A DNA stretch of 64,000 bases from Bin18 sp965242795 (GTDB lineage: Bacteria > Desulfobacterota > Binatia > Bin18): positions 3,534,001 through 3,598,000 of the forward strand of contig OZ251505.1 of NCBI GenBank assembly GCA_965242795.1. The letters are read 5' to 3'. Below the pieces are notes generated by a model. The model saw only the letters and a list, made by a program, of their open reading frames with translations, did not search any database and was not told where the DNA came from. Shown one piece after another: positions 21,903 to 39,691 of this stretch (the stretch's first letter is position 1; every line of letters begins with the position of its first letter). The position numbers and the translations under genes were made by a program.

Positions 21903-21977
21903 GGGTCAGTAGCTCGAATTGGCTAGAGCACCGGACTCCAAATCCGGGGGTTGCAGGTTCGAGTCCTGCCTGACCCG
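21903..21977 (+). tRNA. tRNA-Trp(CCA)
   Basis: Acceptor GGGTCAG/CTGACCC, anticodon stem CCGGA/TCCGG, anticodon CCA at 21938-21940, discriminator G. Only 6 bases after rpmG and 36 before secE, so it is excised from an mRNA-like transcript. Confidence 0.95.
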
Positions 21978-22013
21978 CCTTTTCGGACGTTACGGCGACG
22001 GAGAATCGAGCGT

Positions 22014-22211
22014 ATGACGAAAGCGATTGAGACGGCACGGGCGTATTGCCAGGAAGCCTGGGCCGAGACTCGCAAGGTCCACTGGCCGACCCGCAAGGAG
22101 GTACGATCCGCGACTCTGGTCGTGCTGCTCCTCGTCGCCATCGTGGCGCTGTACCTGTTCTCGGTGGATGCCCTGCTGTCGTGGCTGCTGCGCTCCTTTC
22201 TCGGCAACTGA
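22014..22211 (+). CDS. secE: Preprotein translocase subunit SecE
   Basis: 65 residues with a single membrane helix (about 38-57) and the conserved amphipathic motif KVHWPTRKEV that clamps SecY. I chose ATG at 22014 (MTKAIETARAY); an upstream in-frame ATG at 21951 lies inside tRNA-Trp. Short single-helix SecE is the norm outside enterics. It pairs with nusG, 24 bases on. Confidence 0.95.
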   Translation: MTKAIETARAYCQEAWAETRKVHWPTRKEVRSATLVVLLLVAIVALYLFSVDALLSWLLRSFLGN

Positions 22212-22235
22212 CCGATCCGTTCGAGAGACCGCGTC

Positions 22236-22775
22236 ATGGCGAAGCAATGGTACATCGTCCACACCTATTCCGGATTCGAACGGAAAGCCAAACTCGCATT
22301 GGAAGAACGCATCCGCACGCTCGGGCACGAGGATGCCTTCGGTGACATCCTCGTCCCGGAAGAGCAGGTCGTCGAACTGGTCAAGGGCAAGAAACGGACG
22401 TCGTCGCGAAAATTCTTTCCGAGTTACATCCTCGTGCAGATGGAGATGAACGACCGGACGTGGCACGTCGTGCGAGAAACGCCGAAAGTGACCGGCTTCG
22501 TCGGCGGCACGGACGACCCGCAGACCATCCCGCCGGTCTCGGAAGCCGAAGTGGCGGCCATTCACCAGCAGGTGGAGGACGGGGCGCTGCGGCCGAAGCC
22601 GAAAATTTCCTTTGCGACCGGAGAAGGGGTCAAGGTCGTGGAAGGCCCGTTTCAGGACTTCACCGGCGTGGTGGAAGAGGTCAAACCGGACAAAGGCAAA
22701 CTCCGCGTGCTGATCAGCATCTTCGGTCGGGCGACCCCCGTGGAGCTCGACCTCGTCCAGGTCGAAAAATCCTGA
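22236..22775 (+). CDS. nusG: Transcription termination/antitermination factor NusG
   Basis: 179 residues. The N-terminal NGN domain begins WYIVHTYSGFERKAKLALEE and binds RNA polymerase. The C-terminal KOW domain begins at GEGVKVVEGPFQDFTGVVEE and contacts Rho or ribosomal S10. Order secE-nusG-rplK-rplA is classical. Confidence 0.97.
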   Translation: MAKQWYIVHTYSGFERKAKLALEERIRTLGHEDAFGDILVPEEQVVELVKGKKRTSSRKFFPSYILVQMEMNDRTWHVVRETPKVTGFVGGTDDPQTIPPVSEAEVAAIHQQVEDGALRPKPKISFATGEGVKVVEGPFQDFTGVVEEVKPDKGKLRVLISIFGRATPVELDLVQVEKS

Positions 22776-22791
22776 CCGACGGCAGACCGAC

Positions 22792-23217
22792 ATGGCAAAG
22801 AAAATCGACACGACCATCAAGCTGCAGATTCCGGCGGGACAGGCGAATCCGAGCCCACCGGTCGGCCCGGCCCTCGGGCAACGCGGCGTCAACATCATGG
22901 AGTTCTGCAAGGCGTTCAACGCCAAGACGCAGGACCAGCAGGGGCTGCTGATCCCGGTCGTCATCACCGTGTACGTGGACCGCTCCTTTTCCTTCGTCAC
23001 CAAGACGCCGCCGGCCTCGACCCTGCTGAAAAAGGCGGCCGGACTGGAAAAGGCGTCCAGCGAGCCCGCCCGGCAGACCGCCGGCTCGGTGACGCGCAAA
23101 CAGGTCGAAGAGATCGCGACCCTCAAACGACCGGACCTGAACGCCAAAGACTTGGAGGGCGCGGTGCGCATCATCGAAGGGACGGCGCGCAGCATGGGCC
23201 TCTCGGTGGAGAACTGA
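22792..23217 (+). CDS. rplK: 50S ribosomal protein L11
   Basis: 141 residues. The N-terminal proline-rich stretch IPAGQANPSPPVGPALGQRG is diagnostic, and the C-terminal rRNA-binding domain follows. L11 forms the GTPase-associated centre base and is heavily methylated by PrmA in many bacteria. It ends 2 bases before rplA. Confidence 0.97.
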   Translation: MAKKIDTTIKLQIPAGQANPSPPVGPALGQRGVNIMEFCKAFNAKTQDQQGLLIPVVITVYVDRSFSFVTKTPPASTLLKKAAGLEKASSEPARQTAGSVTRKQVEEIATLKRPDLNAKDLEGAVRIIEGTARSMGLSVEN

Positions 23218-23219
23218 AG

Positions 23220-23918
23220 ATGGCACGCAAGAGCAAAGGCTATCGTTCGGCCGCGGAAAAAGTCGATCGGACCCGCCACTATCCGTTGCCGGCAGCGTTG
23301 GATCTCGCCCGCGAGACCAAACACACGAAATTCGACGAGACGGTCGAAGTCGCCGTCCGGCTCGGCGTCGATCCGCGCAAGGCCGACCAGAACATCCGCG
23401 GGACCGTGCTGCTGCCGCACGGGACGGGCAAATCCGTGCGCGTGGCGGTGTTCGCCAAGGGGGACAAGGCGCAGGAGGCCGAGCAGGCCGGCGCGGACGT
23501 CGTCGGCGGGGAAGATCTCGCCAAGCGGATCAGCGAAGAGGGTTGGCTGGAGTTCGACAAGGCCGTCGCCACCCCGGACATGATGTCGGTCGTGGGCAAG
23601 CTCGGCAGAATCCTGGGGCCGCGTGGCCTGATGCCGAACCCGAAGGTCGGGACCGTGACGGCCGACGTCGCTCAGGCCGTGCAGGACCTGAAGGGCGGCA
23701 AAGTCGAATACCGGGTCGATAAGGCCGGCAACGTGCACGTGCCGGTCGGCAAGGCGTCGTTCGACGGCAGCCGGCTGCTGGACAACACCAAGTCGCTGCT
23801 CGACAGCTTGGTACGGGCGAAGCCCGCGTCGGCCAAGGGAACGTACGTCAAGAGCATCACCGTTAGCACGAGCATGGGACCGGGCGTGCGCGTCGATGCC
23901 GCGGGGGCGCTTCACTAG
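23220..23918 (+). CDS. rplA: 50S ribosomal protein L1
   Basis: 232 residues, forms the L1 stalk that moves deacylated tRNA out of the E site. The signature GRILGPRGLMPNPKVGTVT is present. L1 commonly represses its own rplK-rplA mRNA, but I could not identify a mimic site here. The 89 bases between this gene and rplJ could contain an L10-type leader; I see no convincing fold by eye. Confidence 0.97.
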   Translation: MARKSKGYRSAAEKVDRTRHYPLPAALDLARETKHTKFDETVEVAVRLGVDPRKADQNIRGTVLLPHGTGKSVRVAVFAKGDKAQEAEQAGADVVGGEDLAKRISEEGWLEFDKAVATPDMMSVVGKLGRILGPRGLMPNPKVGTVTADVAQAVQDLKGGKVEYRVDKAGNVHVPVGKASFDGSRLLDNTKSLLDSLVRAKPASAKGTYVKSITVSTSMGPGVRVDAAGALH

Positions 23919-24007
23919 CTTCGGCGACTTCGCGCCCGTCGCATCGCTCGGACCGGACTCATCGAACACGTTCGACACGGACGCAGGAACGACACGAAAG
24001 ATTCAGC

Positions 24008-24541
24008 ATGGACCGACAGACCAAGGAAGCAACGGTGGCCGACCTGCGGACCCGCTTCACCAGAGCCAGCGCGGCCGTCGTGACCGAGTACAAGGGCCTG
24101 ACGGTCCTGGAGATGAACAGCCTGCGGCGGGAGTTGGGCGAGATCGAGGGAGAATACCGCGTCGCCAAGAACACCCTCGTGGACTTGGCGATTACCGACA
24201 CGCCGTACGTTTCGCTCAAGGAGTTGCTGTCCGGGCAGAATGGGCTGGTCTTCGGCTACGGCGAAGACGTGGTCGGCTTGGCGAAGGTGCTGGCCCGGTA
24301 TGCCGACGAGAACGAAAAACTGACCATCAAGGGCGCCGTCACCGAGGGGCAGTTCCTCGAAACCGCGGGGGTCGAGGCCCTGGCGACGCTGCCCGGCCGC
24401 GATGCGTTGCGCGCCCAGTTGCTCGGCATCCTCGCCCAGCCGGCCACGCGGCTCGTGAGCAGCCTGTCCGCGACCGGCTCCCAGCTCGGCCGGCTGCTCG
24501 ACGAACGCGCCGCGCAACTCGCCCGCGCCGACACGGACTAA
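24008..24541 (+). CDS. rplJ: 50S ribosomal protein L10
   Basis: 177 residues. The N-terminal rRNA-binding part has TKEATVADLRTRFTRASAAVVTEYKGLTV-type sequence (shown split by family blocks), and the helical C-terminus carries the L7/L12 dimers. L10 with L12 anchors the stalk that recruits translation GTPases. rplL follows 31 bases later. Confidence 0.96.
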   Translation: MDRQTKEATVADLRTRFTRASAAVVTEYKGLTVLEMNSLRRELGEIEGEYRVAKNTLVDLAITDTPYVSLKELLSGQNGLVFGYGEDVVGLAKVLARYADENEKLTIKGAVTEGQFLETAGVEALATLPGRDALRAQLLGILAQPATRLVSSLSATGSQLGRLLDERAAQLARADTD

Positions 24542-24572
24542 CTCGAACAGGACTCGCCGGAAGGAGGAACGC

Positions 24573-24968
24573 ATGGCTCTGACAGAAGAGAAGATGGACG
24601 AACTGGTCGGCTCGCTGTCCGACCTGACTATTCTCGAAGCGTCGGAACTGGTCAAGAAACTGGAAGAGAAGTGGGGCGTGAGCGCCGCGGCCCCGGTCGT
24701 CGTGGCCGGTGGCGCCGCCGCGGGCGGGGAAGCCGACGCCGCGGCGGCCGAGGAAAAGACCGACTTCAACGTCGTGCTCACCGGTCCGGGCGAGAAGAAG
24801 ATCCAGGTCATCAAGGTCGTGCGCGAGTTGACCGGCCTGGGGCTCAAGGAAGCCAAGGAGCTGGTCGATAGCGCGCCCAAGGCCGTCAAGGAGGGCGCGA
24901 CCAAGGAGGAAGCCGAAGAAATCAAGGGCAAGCTGGAAGAGGCGGGAGGCTCGGTCGAGTTGCAATAG
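24573..24968 (+). CDS. rplL: 50S ribosomal protein L7/L12
   Basis: 131 residues. N-terminal dimerisation domain (LTILEASELVKKLEEKWGV), a flexible Ala/Gly-rich hinge (about residues 36-58) and the C-terminal factor-binding domain with GLGLKEAKELVDSAPKAVKE. A GGAAGGAGG ribosome-binding site precedes the ATG, consistent with the high stoichiometry of L12. The Ala-rich hinge is long but normal. Confidence 0.97.
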   Translation: MALTEEKMDELVGSLSDLTILEASELVKKLEEKWGVSAAAPVVVAGGAAAGGEADAAAAEEKTDFNVVLTGPGEKKIQVIKVVRELTGLGLKEAKELVDSAPKAVKEGATKEEAEEIKGKLEEAGGSVELQ

Positions 24969-25013
24969 CCAGAGATGGCCCGAGCATGACACGGCACGAG
25001 AGGGGGCGCACGT

Positions 25014-29141
<4,128 letters not shown>

Positions 29142-29158
29142 GGCGAGGGGAGGGCGCC

Positions 29159-33262
<4,104 letters not shown>

Positions 33263-33292
33263 TCCGCGTGTCGCGCCGGTCGAGGAGGATCG

Positions 33293-33664
33293 ATGCCTAC
33301 CATCCAACAGCTCGTTCGCAAGGGCCGGGAACGCCAACGCCGCAAGGTGACGGCCCCGGCGCTGCAATCCTGCCCGCAACGCCGCGGGGTGTGCACGCGG
33401 GTGTACACTACCACCCCGAAGAAACCCAACTCCGCGCTCCGGAAGGTCGCCCGCGTCCGGCTGACCAACGGAATCGAAGTCACGGCCTACATCCCGGGCA
33501 TCGGCCACAACCTGCAGGAACACTCGGTCGTGTTGATCCGCGGCGGCCGGGTCAAGGATCTGCCCGGCGTCCGGTATCACATCATCCGCGGCACGCTGGA
33601 CTCCATCGGCGTGCAGGAGCGCCGGCAGCGGCGCTCCAAGTACGGCGCCAAGAAACCGAAATAA
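33293..33664 (+). CDS. rpsL: 30S ribosomal protein S12
   Basis: 123 residues. The decoding-centre loop KKPNSALRKVARVRLTNG and the PGIGHNLQEHSVVLIRGGRV loop are intact. The lysine positions that give streptomycin resistance when mutated are wild type. It begins the str-type cluster, which here lacks fusA. Confidence 0.97.
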   Translation: MPTIQQLVRKGRERQRRKVTAPALQSCPQRRGVCTRVYTTTPKKPNSALRKVARVRLTNGIEVTAYIPGIGHNLQEHSVVLIRGGRVKDLPGVRYHIIRGTLDSIGVQERRQRRSKYGAKKPK

Positions 33665-33696
33665 GCCGGACGGGCCGAATCGAGAGAGGAACGTTC

Positions 33697-34167
33697 ATGC
33701 CACGTAAAGGACCCGCGACGCGCCGGGAGATCATTCCCGACCCCAAATACCACGACGCGAGTGTGTCGAAGTTCGTCAACATGATGATGCTGGACGGAGA
33801 GAAGGGGAAGGTCGAGAAGATTCTGTACGGCGCCATGACGCTGATCCAGCAGCGGACCGGAGAAGACGCCCTGGACGTGTTCAAACGCGCGCTGGAAAAC
33901 GTCCGGCCGGTCGTCGAAGTGCGTTCGCGGCGCGTGGGCGGCGCCACGTATCAGGTGCCGGTCGAGGTCCGGCAGGTCCGGCGGAATTCGCTGGCCATGC
34001 GCTGGCTGGTCCAGTCTTCCCGCCAACGTTCCGAAAAGAGCATGGAAGAAAAGCTCGCGGGCGAGTTGTTCGAGGCGTCGCAAAACCGTGGCGGAGCCGT
34101 GAAGAAACGCGAGGATACCCACCGCATGGCCGAGGCCAATAAGGCGTTCGCCCACTACCGCTGGTAG
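33697..34167 (+). CDS. rpsG: 30S ribosomal protein S7
   Basis: 156 residues from ATG 33697 (MPRKGPATRREI) to the HYRW tail. Hallmarks are FVNMMMLDGEKGKVEKI and RRVGGATYQVPVEV. S7 nucleates assembly of the 30S head. In most bacteria fusA follows; here the next gene is tuf, about 200 bases on, with its own promoter. Confidence 0.97.
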   Translation: MPRKGPATRREIIPDPKYHDASVSKFVNMMMLDGEKGKVEKILYGAMTLIQQRTGEDALDVFKRALENVRPVVEVRSRRVGGATYQVPVEVRQVRRNSLAMRWLVQSSRQRSEKSMEEKLAGELFEASQNRGGAVKKREDTHRMAEANKAFAHYRW

Positions 34168-34203
34168 GCAGGCGGTGCGTGCAGGCGTATTCCGGGGAGG
34201 CAG

Positions 34204-34231
34204 TTGACTCTTTTGAAATAGCCTTTAGAAT
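34204..34231 (+). promoter_or_regulatory. Candidate sigma70 promoter for tuf2 and the S10 operon
   Basis: TTGACT (34204-34209), a 16-base A/T-rich spacer and TAGAAT (34226-34231). The leader to tuf2 is about 130 bases and contains a 9-bp hairpin (stems 34295-34303 and 34314-34322) with no U-tract. The local A/T-richness stands out from its surroundings. Confidence 0.6.
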
Positions 34232-34369
34232 CCCGCCTTCCGAATTCGGCTGACGCCGAACGTTCGACATCGGTACCGGGAACGAGCCTCGACGACGGGG
34301 CGGTTGCGAAGACCCGCCCCGTTCGTGCGGGGCAGTATTGCACAGAGACACACGAGAGGGAGCGAGGAG

Positions 34370-35554
<1,185 letters not shown>

Positions 35555-35605
35555 CCGTTACATTGGAAAGCAATCGGAGAATATGCGGAATCGTGGAGCA
35601 GCTCG

Positions 35606-35926
35606 ATGGCCGGCGTGATGAACGAAAAGATCCGCATTCGCCTCAAGGCGTATGACCACCGGGTCCTCGATCAGTCGGTCAAGGAGATCGTGGAGACCGT
35701 GCGCCGAACCGGCGGACGTGTGGCCGGTCCCATTCCGCTCCCGACGCGTATCGAGCGATTCACGGTGAACCGCTCGCCGCACGTCGACAAGAAATCGCGC
35801 GAACAGTTCGAAATTCGCACCCACAAACGCCTCCTCGACATTCTCGACCCCACGCAGCAGACGATCGACGCACTCGGCAAGCTGGAACTGGCGGCCGGCG
35901 TCGACGTCGAGATCAAGCTGGAGTAG
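35606..35926 (+). CDS. rpsJ: 30S ribosomal protein S10 (NusE)
   Basis: 106 residues. Core RIRLKAYDHRVLDQSVKEIV and the HVDKKSREQFEIRTHKRL loop are clear. S10 also acts as NusE, joining NusG to the ribosome. Start at 35606 has a TGGAGC site; ATG 35618 (MNEKIRIR) is an alternative giving the more usual 102 residues. Confidence 0.97.
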   Translation: MAGVMNEKIRIRLKAYDHRVLDQSVKEIVETVRRTGGRVAGPIPLPTRIERFTVNRSPHVDKKSREQFEIRTHKRLLDILDPTQQTIDALGKLELAAGVDVEIKLE

Positions 35927-35940
35927 GAACGGGCCGGCCA

Positions 35941-36582
35941 ATGCAAGGGTTGATCGGAAGAAAACTCGGCATGACGCAGGTCTTCGCCGACGACGGCGCA
36001 CTCGTGCCGGTGACCGTCATCCAGACCGGCCCCTGCACGGTCGTGCAGAAAAAGACGCCGCAGACCGACGGGTACACCGCGCTGCAACTGGGCTTCGGGC
36101 AACGAAAGGTCGGCCACCCCAAGCGCCCGCGCATTTCCAAACCCGTCCTCGGCCACATGCAGAAGTCGGGCAAAGGTCCGTTCGCCGTTCTCCGAGAGTT
36201 TCGAGTCCAAGACGTCGGGGACGTCGAGGTCGGCAGCGAAATCACCGTGGATCAGGTCTTTCAATCCGGCGACACGGTCAACGTCGTCGGCAAGACCAAG
36301 GGCCGCGGCTATACCGGGGTGATGAAACGCCACGGCATGGGCGGCTTTCCCAAGAGTCACGGCACGCACGAGTACTTTCGACACGGCGGCTCGATCGGGA
36401 ACAGTGCGTATCCGGGGAAAATCTACAAGGGCAAACGCATGGCCGGGCAGTACGGCAACGACCGGATGAAGGCGCTGCATCTGCAGGTGGTGGACGTCCG
36501 GTCGGACGAGCATCTGCTGTTCGTCCACGGGTCGGTGCCCGGCGCGCGCGGCCAGATCGTCCTGGTCGAAAAAGCGGCGTAG
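35941..36582 (+). CDS. rplC: 50S ribosomal protein L3
   Basis: 213 residues beginning MQGLIGRKLGMTQVF, the family start. The central loop with GFPKSHGTHEYFRHGGSIGN reaches towards the peptidyl-transferase centre and contains the glutamine-methylated segment in some species. Start 14 bases after rpsJ. Confidence 0.97.
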   Translation: MQGLIGRKLGMTQVFADDGALVPVTVIQTGPCTVVQKKTPQTDGYTALQLGFGQRKVGHPKRPRISKPVLGHMQKSGKGPFAVLREFRVQDVGDVEVGSEITVDQVFQSGDTVNVVGKTKGRGYTGVMKRHGMGGFPKSHGTHEYFRHGGSIGNSAYPGKIYKGKRMAGQYGNDRMKALHLQVVDVRSDEHLLFVHGSVPGARGQIVLVEKAA

Positions 36583-36591
36583 GCGCACACG

Positions 36592-37242
36592 ATGGAAGAG
36601 ACCCACACGCCGCAACCCGCGTCCATCGACGTGATCTCGTCCGACCGGGAGAAGGTCGGCGAGATTCAGATGCCCGCCGGCATTGCCGCGCAGCCGCCGC
36701 GCGAACATCTCTTGCACGAGGCGGTGCGGGCGCAGTTGGCGAGTAGGCGGTCGGGAACCGCGGCGACGAAAACCCGTAGCCACGTGCGGGGCGGCGGACG
36801 CAAGCCCTGGCGCCAGAAAGGCACGGGCCGCGCCCGCGCCGGCAGCACGCGCTCCCCGATCTGGGTCGGCGGCGCGACCGTCTTCGGTCCGCAGCCCCGC
36901 TCGTACGCCTACCGCCTGCCCCGCTCGGCCCGAAAGACCGCGCTGCGGGCCGCGCTGGCGCACAAACTCCGCGAGCAGGCGCTCGTCGTCATCGACGACA
37001 TCCGTTTCGATCATCCCAAGACCAAACAGATGGTGGATCTGCTGACCAAGCTGGAACTGGGAGACAGCGTCCTGCTGCTGCTCGGCGAGGCGGACGTCAA
37101 CGTACAGAAGTCGGCGCGGAACCTGCCGGGCGTCAAGGTGCTGGTGAGTGCCGGCCTCAACGTCTATGACCTGCTCCGCTACCGGAAAGTGCTGGCGACG
37201 CGGGACGCGGTCCGGCAGATCACCGAACGGCTGGGAGCCTGA
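36592..37242 (+). CDS. rplD: 50S ribosomal protein L4
   Basis: 216 residues. The tunnel-lining loop is seen as KTRSHVRGGGRKPWRQKGTG followed by RARAGSTRSPIW. L4 often represses the S10 operon in enteric bacteria; no such leader site was recognised here. Nine bases separate it from rplC and two from rplW. Confidence 0.97.
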   Translation: MEETHTPQPASIDVISSDREKVGEIQMPAGIAAQPPREHLLHEAVRAQLASRRSGTAATKTRSHVRGGGRKPWRQKGTGRARAGSTRSPIWVGGATVFGPQPRSYAYRLPRSARKTALRAALAHKLREQALVVIDDIRFDHPKTKQMVDLLTKLELGDSVLLLLGEADVNVQKSARNLPGVKVLVSAGLNVYDLLRYRKVLATRDAVRQITERLGA

Positions 37243-37244
37243 GC

Positions 37245-37532
37245 ATGGACGCCTATTCCGTTCTGATGGCGCCCGTCGTCACCGAGAAATCGACCCTGGC
37301 GAGCGAGGCCGGCAACCAAGTCGTCTTTCGCGTGCATCCGCAGGCCAACAAGGTGCGCATCAAGAACGCGGTCGAAGCGCTCTTCAGCGTCAAGGTCGAA
37401 CAGGTGCGGACCCTGCGCTACCTCGGAAAGCGTCGCCGCGTGGGCCGCTCGCAGGGCAAGAAGGCCGCATGGAAGAAAGCCTACGTCACGCTGCGGGAAG
37501 GCGACCGCATCGACTTTTTCGAGGGAGCCTAG
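37245..37532 (+). CDS. rplW: 50S ribosomal protein L23
   Basis: 95 residues, starting with the family segment VLMAPVVTEKSTLASEAGNQ. L23 lies at the tunnel exit and docks trigger factor and SRP, linking it to tig in this window. The basic loop RRVGRSQGKKAAWKKA is present. It ends 3 bases before rplB. Confidence 0.97.
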   Translation: MDAYSVLMAPVVTEKSTLASEAGNQVVFRVHPQANKVRIKNAVEALFSVKVEQVRTLRYLGKRRRVGRSQGKKAAWKKAYVTLREGDRIDFFEGA

Positions 37533-37535
37533 AGC

Positions 37536-38363
37536 ATGGCGGTTCGACAGTACAAACCGACGTCGACCGGCCGGCGCTTCCAGAGCGTTGCGCGTTTCGA
37601 CGAGTTGTCGCACACCACGGCCGGCCCCGAGTCGCGCCTGCTCGTACCGCTGCACAAGCACGGCGGTCGGAACAACCGCGGCCGCCTCACCGTCCGGCAC
37701 CGGGGCGGCGGACACAAGCGGCGCTATCGGCTGATCGACTTCCGCCGCAACAAGGACGGCATCCCGGCGCGCGTGGCCGCCATAGAATACGACCCGAACC
37801 GGTCGGCGCGGATTGCCCTGCTGCACTACGTCGATGGAGAAAAACGGTACATCCTCGCCCCCGTCGGCTTGGCCGTGGGCGACGCCGTGATGTCGGGAGA
37901 CAGCGCGGAGATCCGACCGGGCAACTGTCTGCCGCTGCGCCGGATCCCGGTCGGGACGATCATCCACAACGTCGAACTCAAGATCGGCAAGGGCGCGCAG
38001 ATCGTCCGCAGCGCCGGCACGTCCGCGCAACTCATGGCGAAGGAAGGCACCAACGCGACGGTCAAGCTTCCCTCGGGCGAGATGCGCATGGTGCATCAGA
38101 ACTGCAAGGCGACCATCGGCCAGGTCGGCAACCTGGACCATGAAAACGTCTCGTACGGCAAGGCCGGCCGGAAGCGCTGGCTCGGGCGCCGGCCGCGCGT
38201 GCGGGGCATTGCCATGAATCCCGTTGATCACCCGCTCGGCGGCGGCGAGGGGCGCAGCAAGGGGAACCACCCGATGAGTCCGTGGGGCGTGTTGGCGAAG
38301 GGATACAAGACCCGCCGGAATGCGTCCTCGGACAAATACATCGTGCAGCGAAGAAAGAAATGA
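37536..38363 (+). CDS. rplB: 50S ribosomal protein L2
   Basis: 275 residues. The C-terminal block MNPVDHPLGGGEGRSKGNHP holds the conserved histidine near the peptidyl-transferase centre. The central OB and SH3-like domains are full length. rpsS starts 1 base after its stop, indicating coupled translation. Confidence 0.97.
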   Translation: MAVRQYKPTSTGRRFQSVARFDELSHTTAGPESRLLVPLHKHGGRNNRGRLTVRHRGGGHKRRYRLIDFRRNKDGIPARVAAIEYDPNRSARIALLHYVDGEKRYILAPVGLAVGDAVMSGDSAEIRPGNCLPLRRIPVGTIIHNVELKIGKGAQIVRSAGTSAQLMAKEGTNATVKLPSGEMRMVHQNCKATIGQVGNLDHENVSYGKAGRKRWLGRRPRVRGIAMNPVDHPLGGGEGRSKGNHPMSPWGVLAKGYKTRRNASSDKYIVQRRKK

Positions 38364-38364
38364 C

Positions 38365-38649
38365 ATGCCCCGCTCGGTGAAAAAGGGTCCGTTCATCGAC
38401 GACCATCTCCGCAAAAAGGTTGACGCGGCCTTGGAGCAGGGCGACAAGAAAGTCATCAAGACTTGGTCGCGCCGCTCGACGATCATCCCGGAAATGATCG
38501 GTCTGACGTTCGCGGTCCACAACGGCAGAAAGTTCATCCCGGTGTACGTCACCGAAAACATGGTCGGCCACAAGCTCGGAGAATTTTCTCCCACGCGGAC
38601 GTTCTACGGCCACGCCGGAGACAAAAAGGGCGAGGTCAAGCGCCGGTAG
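38365..38649 (+). CDS. rpsS: 30S ribosomal protein S19
   Basis: 94 residues from ATG 38365 (MPRSVKKGPFIDDHL). The upstream in-frame ATG at 38320 lies inside rplB and is not used. The HNGRKFIPVYVTENMVGHKL and GEFSPTRTFYGHAGDKK segments are typical. S19 forms the head bridge to the 50S subunit. Confidence 0.97.
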   Translation: MPRSVKKGPFIDDHLRKKVDAALEQGDKKVIKTWSRRSTIIPEMIGLTFAVHNGRKFIPVYVTENMVGHKLGEFSPTRTFYGHAGDKKGEVKRR

Positions 38650-38661
38650 GGGAAGCGGGAC

Positions 38662-38994
38662 ATGGAGGTTCGCTCGATTACCCGGCAGGTGCGCATGGCC
38701 CCACGCAAGGCGCGGCTCGTCGCCGACCTGATCCGTGGCAAACAGGTCGAAGACGCACTCAGCCTGCTCCGTTTTTCGCAGAAGAAGGCCGCGCGCGTCT
38801 TCGCGAAGACCTTGCAGGCGGCGATTGCCAACGCTACCGACCTCCAGAACGTGGACCCGGACGTGTTGTACGTCAAGCAAGCGATCGTGGACGGCGGTGC
38901 GACCTTCCGCCGGTTCCGGCCCCGCGCGCACGGGCGGGCCACGCCGATTCGGAAACGGACCAGCCACTTCACCGTCGTCGTCGACGAAAGATAA
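38662..38994 (+). CDS. rplV: 50S ribosomal protein L22
   Basis: 110 residues. The beta-hairpin that lines the exit tunnel and affects macrolide binding is in the RFRPRAHGRATPIRKRTSH segment. It starts 12 bases after rpsS. Confidence 0.97.
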   Translation: MEVRSITRQVRMAPRKARLVADLIRGKQVEDALSLLRFSQKKAARVFAKTLQAAIANATDLQNVDPDVLYVKQAIVDGGATFRRFRPRAHGRATPIRKRTSHFTVVVDER

Positions 38995-39016
38995 AAGAGA
39001 GAAGAAAGCACCCCCG

Positions 39017-39679
39017 ATGGGCCAGAAAGTACATCCGAAGGGATTCCGGGTCGGCGTGCTCGAAAGCTGGGAGTCGCGCTGGTTTGCGGAAAAGGGCTAC
39101 GCCAGCCTGCTGCACGACGACCTGCGGATCCGCGAATTCATCAAGAAACGGCTCTACCACGCCGGCATATCCAAAATCGAAATCGAACGCGCGGCGAACA
39201 AGGCCAAGATCAACATCTATACGGCCCGGCCCGGTATCGTGATCGGCAAAAAAGGGGTCGAGATCGAAAAGCTCAAGAACGACTTGGCACGGCAAACCGA
39301 CCGCGAGGTTTATCTGAACATTCACGAAGTCCGCCGCCCCGACCTCGACGGCCAACTCGTGTCGGAGAACGTCGCGCTGCAACTCGAACGGCGCGTGGCC
39401 TTCCGCCGCGCCATGAAGGAGAGCGTCGCGCGCGCGATCCGCATGGGGGCGCAGGGGGTCAAGGTCCGCTGCTCGGGCCGGCTCGGCGGGGCCGAGATCG
39501 CGCGCACGGAATGGTATCGCGAAGGGCGCGTCCCGCTGCATACGCTGCGCGCCGACATCAGCTACGGGCTGGCCGAGGCGCGCACGACCTACGGCATCAT
39601 CGGGGTGAAGGCGTGGATATTCCGCGGAGAAGTGCTGACCAAGGAAGAAGAGGATCTCAGGTCCAACGTCAACGCCTGA
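39017..39679 (+). CDS. rpsC: 30S ribosomal protein S3
   Basis: 220 residues from ATG 39017 (MGQKVHPKGFRVGVLESW). The KH domain contains the GKKG loop (RPGIVIGKKGVEIEKLKNDL), and the C-terminal domain has GVKVRCSGRLGGAEIARTEW. The long upstream open frame is a shadow of rplV. Confidence 0.97.
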   Translation: MGQKVHPKGFRVGVLESWESRWFAEKGYASLLHDDLRIREFIKKRLYHAGISKIEIERAANKAKINIYTARPGIVIGKKGVEIEKLKNDLARQTDREVYLNIHEVRRPDLDGQLVSENVALQLERRVAFRRAMKESVARAIRMGAQGVKVRCSGRLGGAEIARTEWYREGRVPLHTLRADISYGLAEARTTYGIIGVKAWIFRGEVLTKEEEDLRSNVNA

Positions 39680-39691
39680 GGAACGCACGCC

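Noticed and set aside
23919..24007. L10 autoregulatory leader before rplJ
   Set aside because: The gap is the right place but I cannot see the conserved L10 leader fold by eye.
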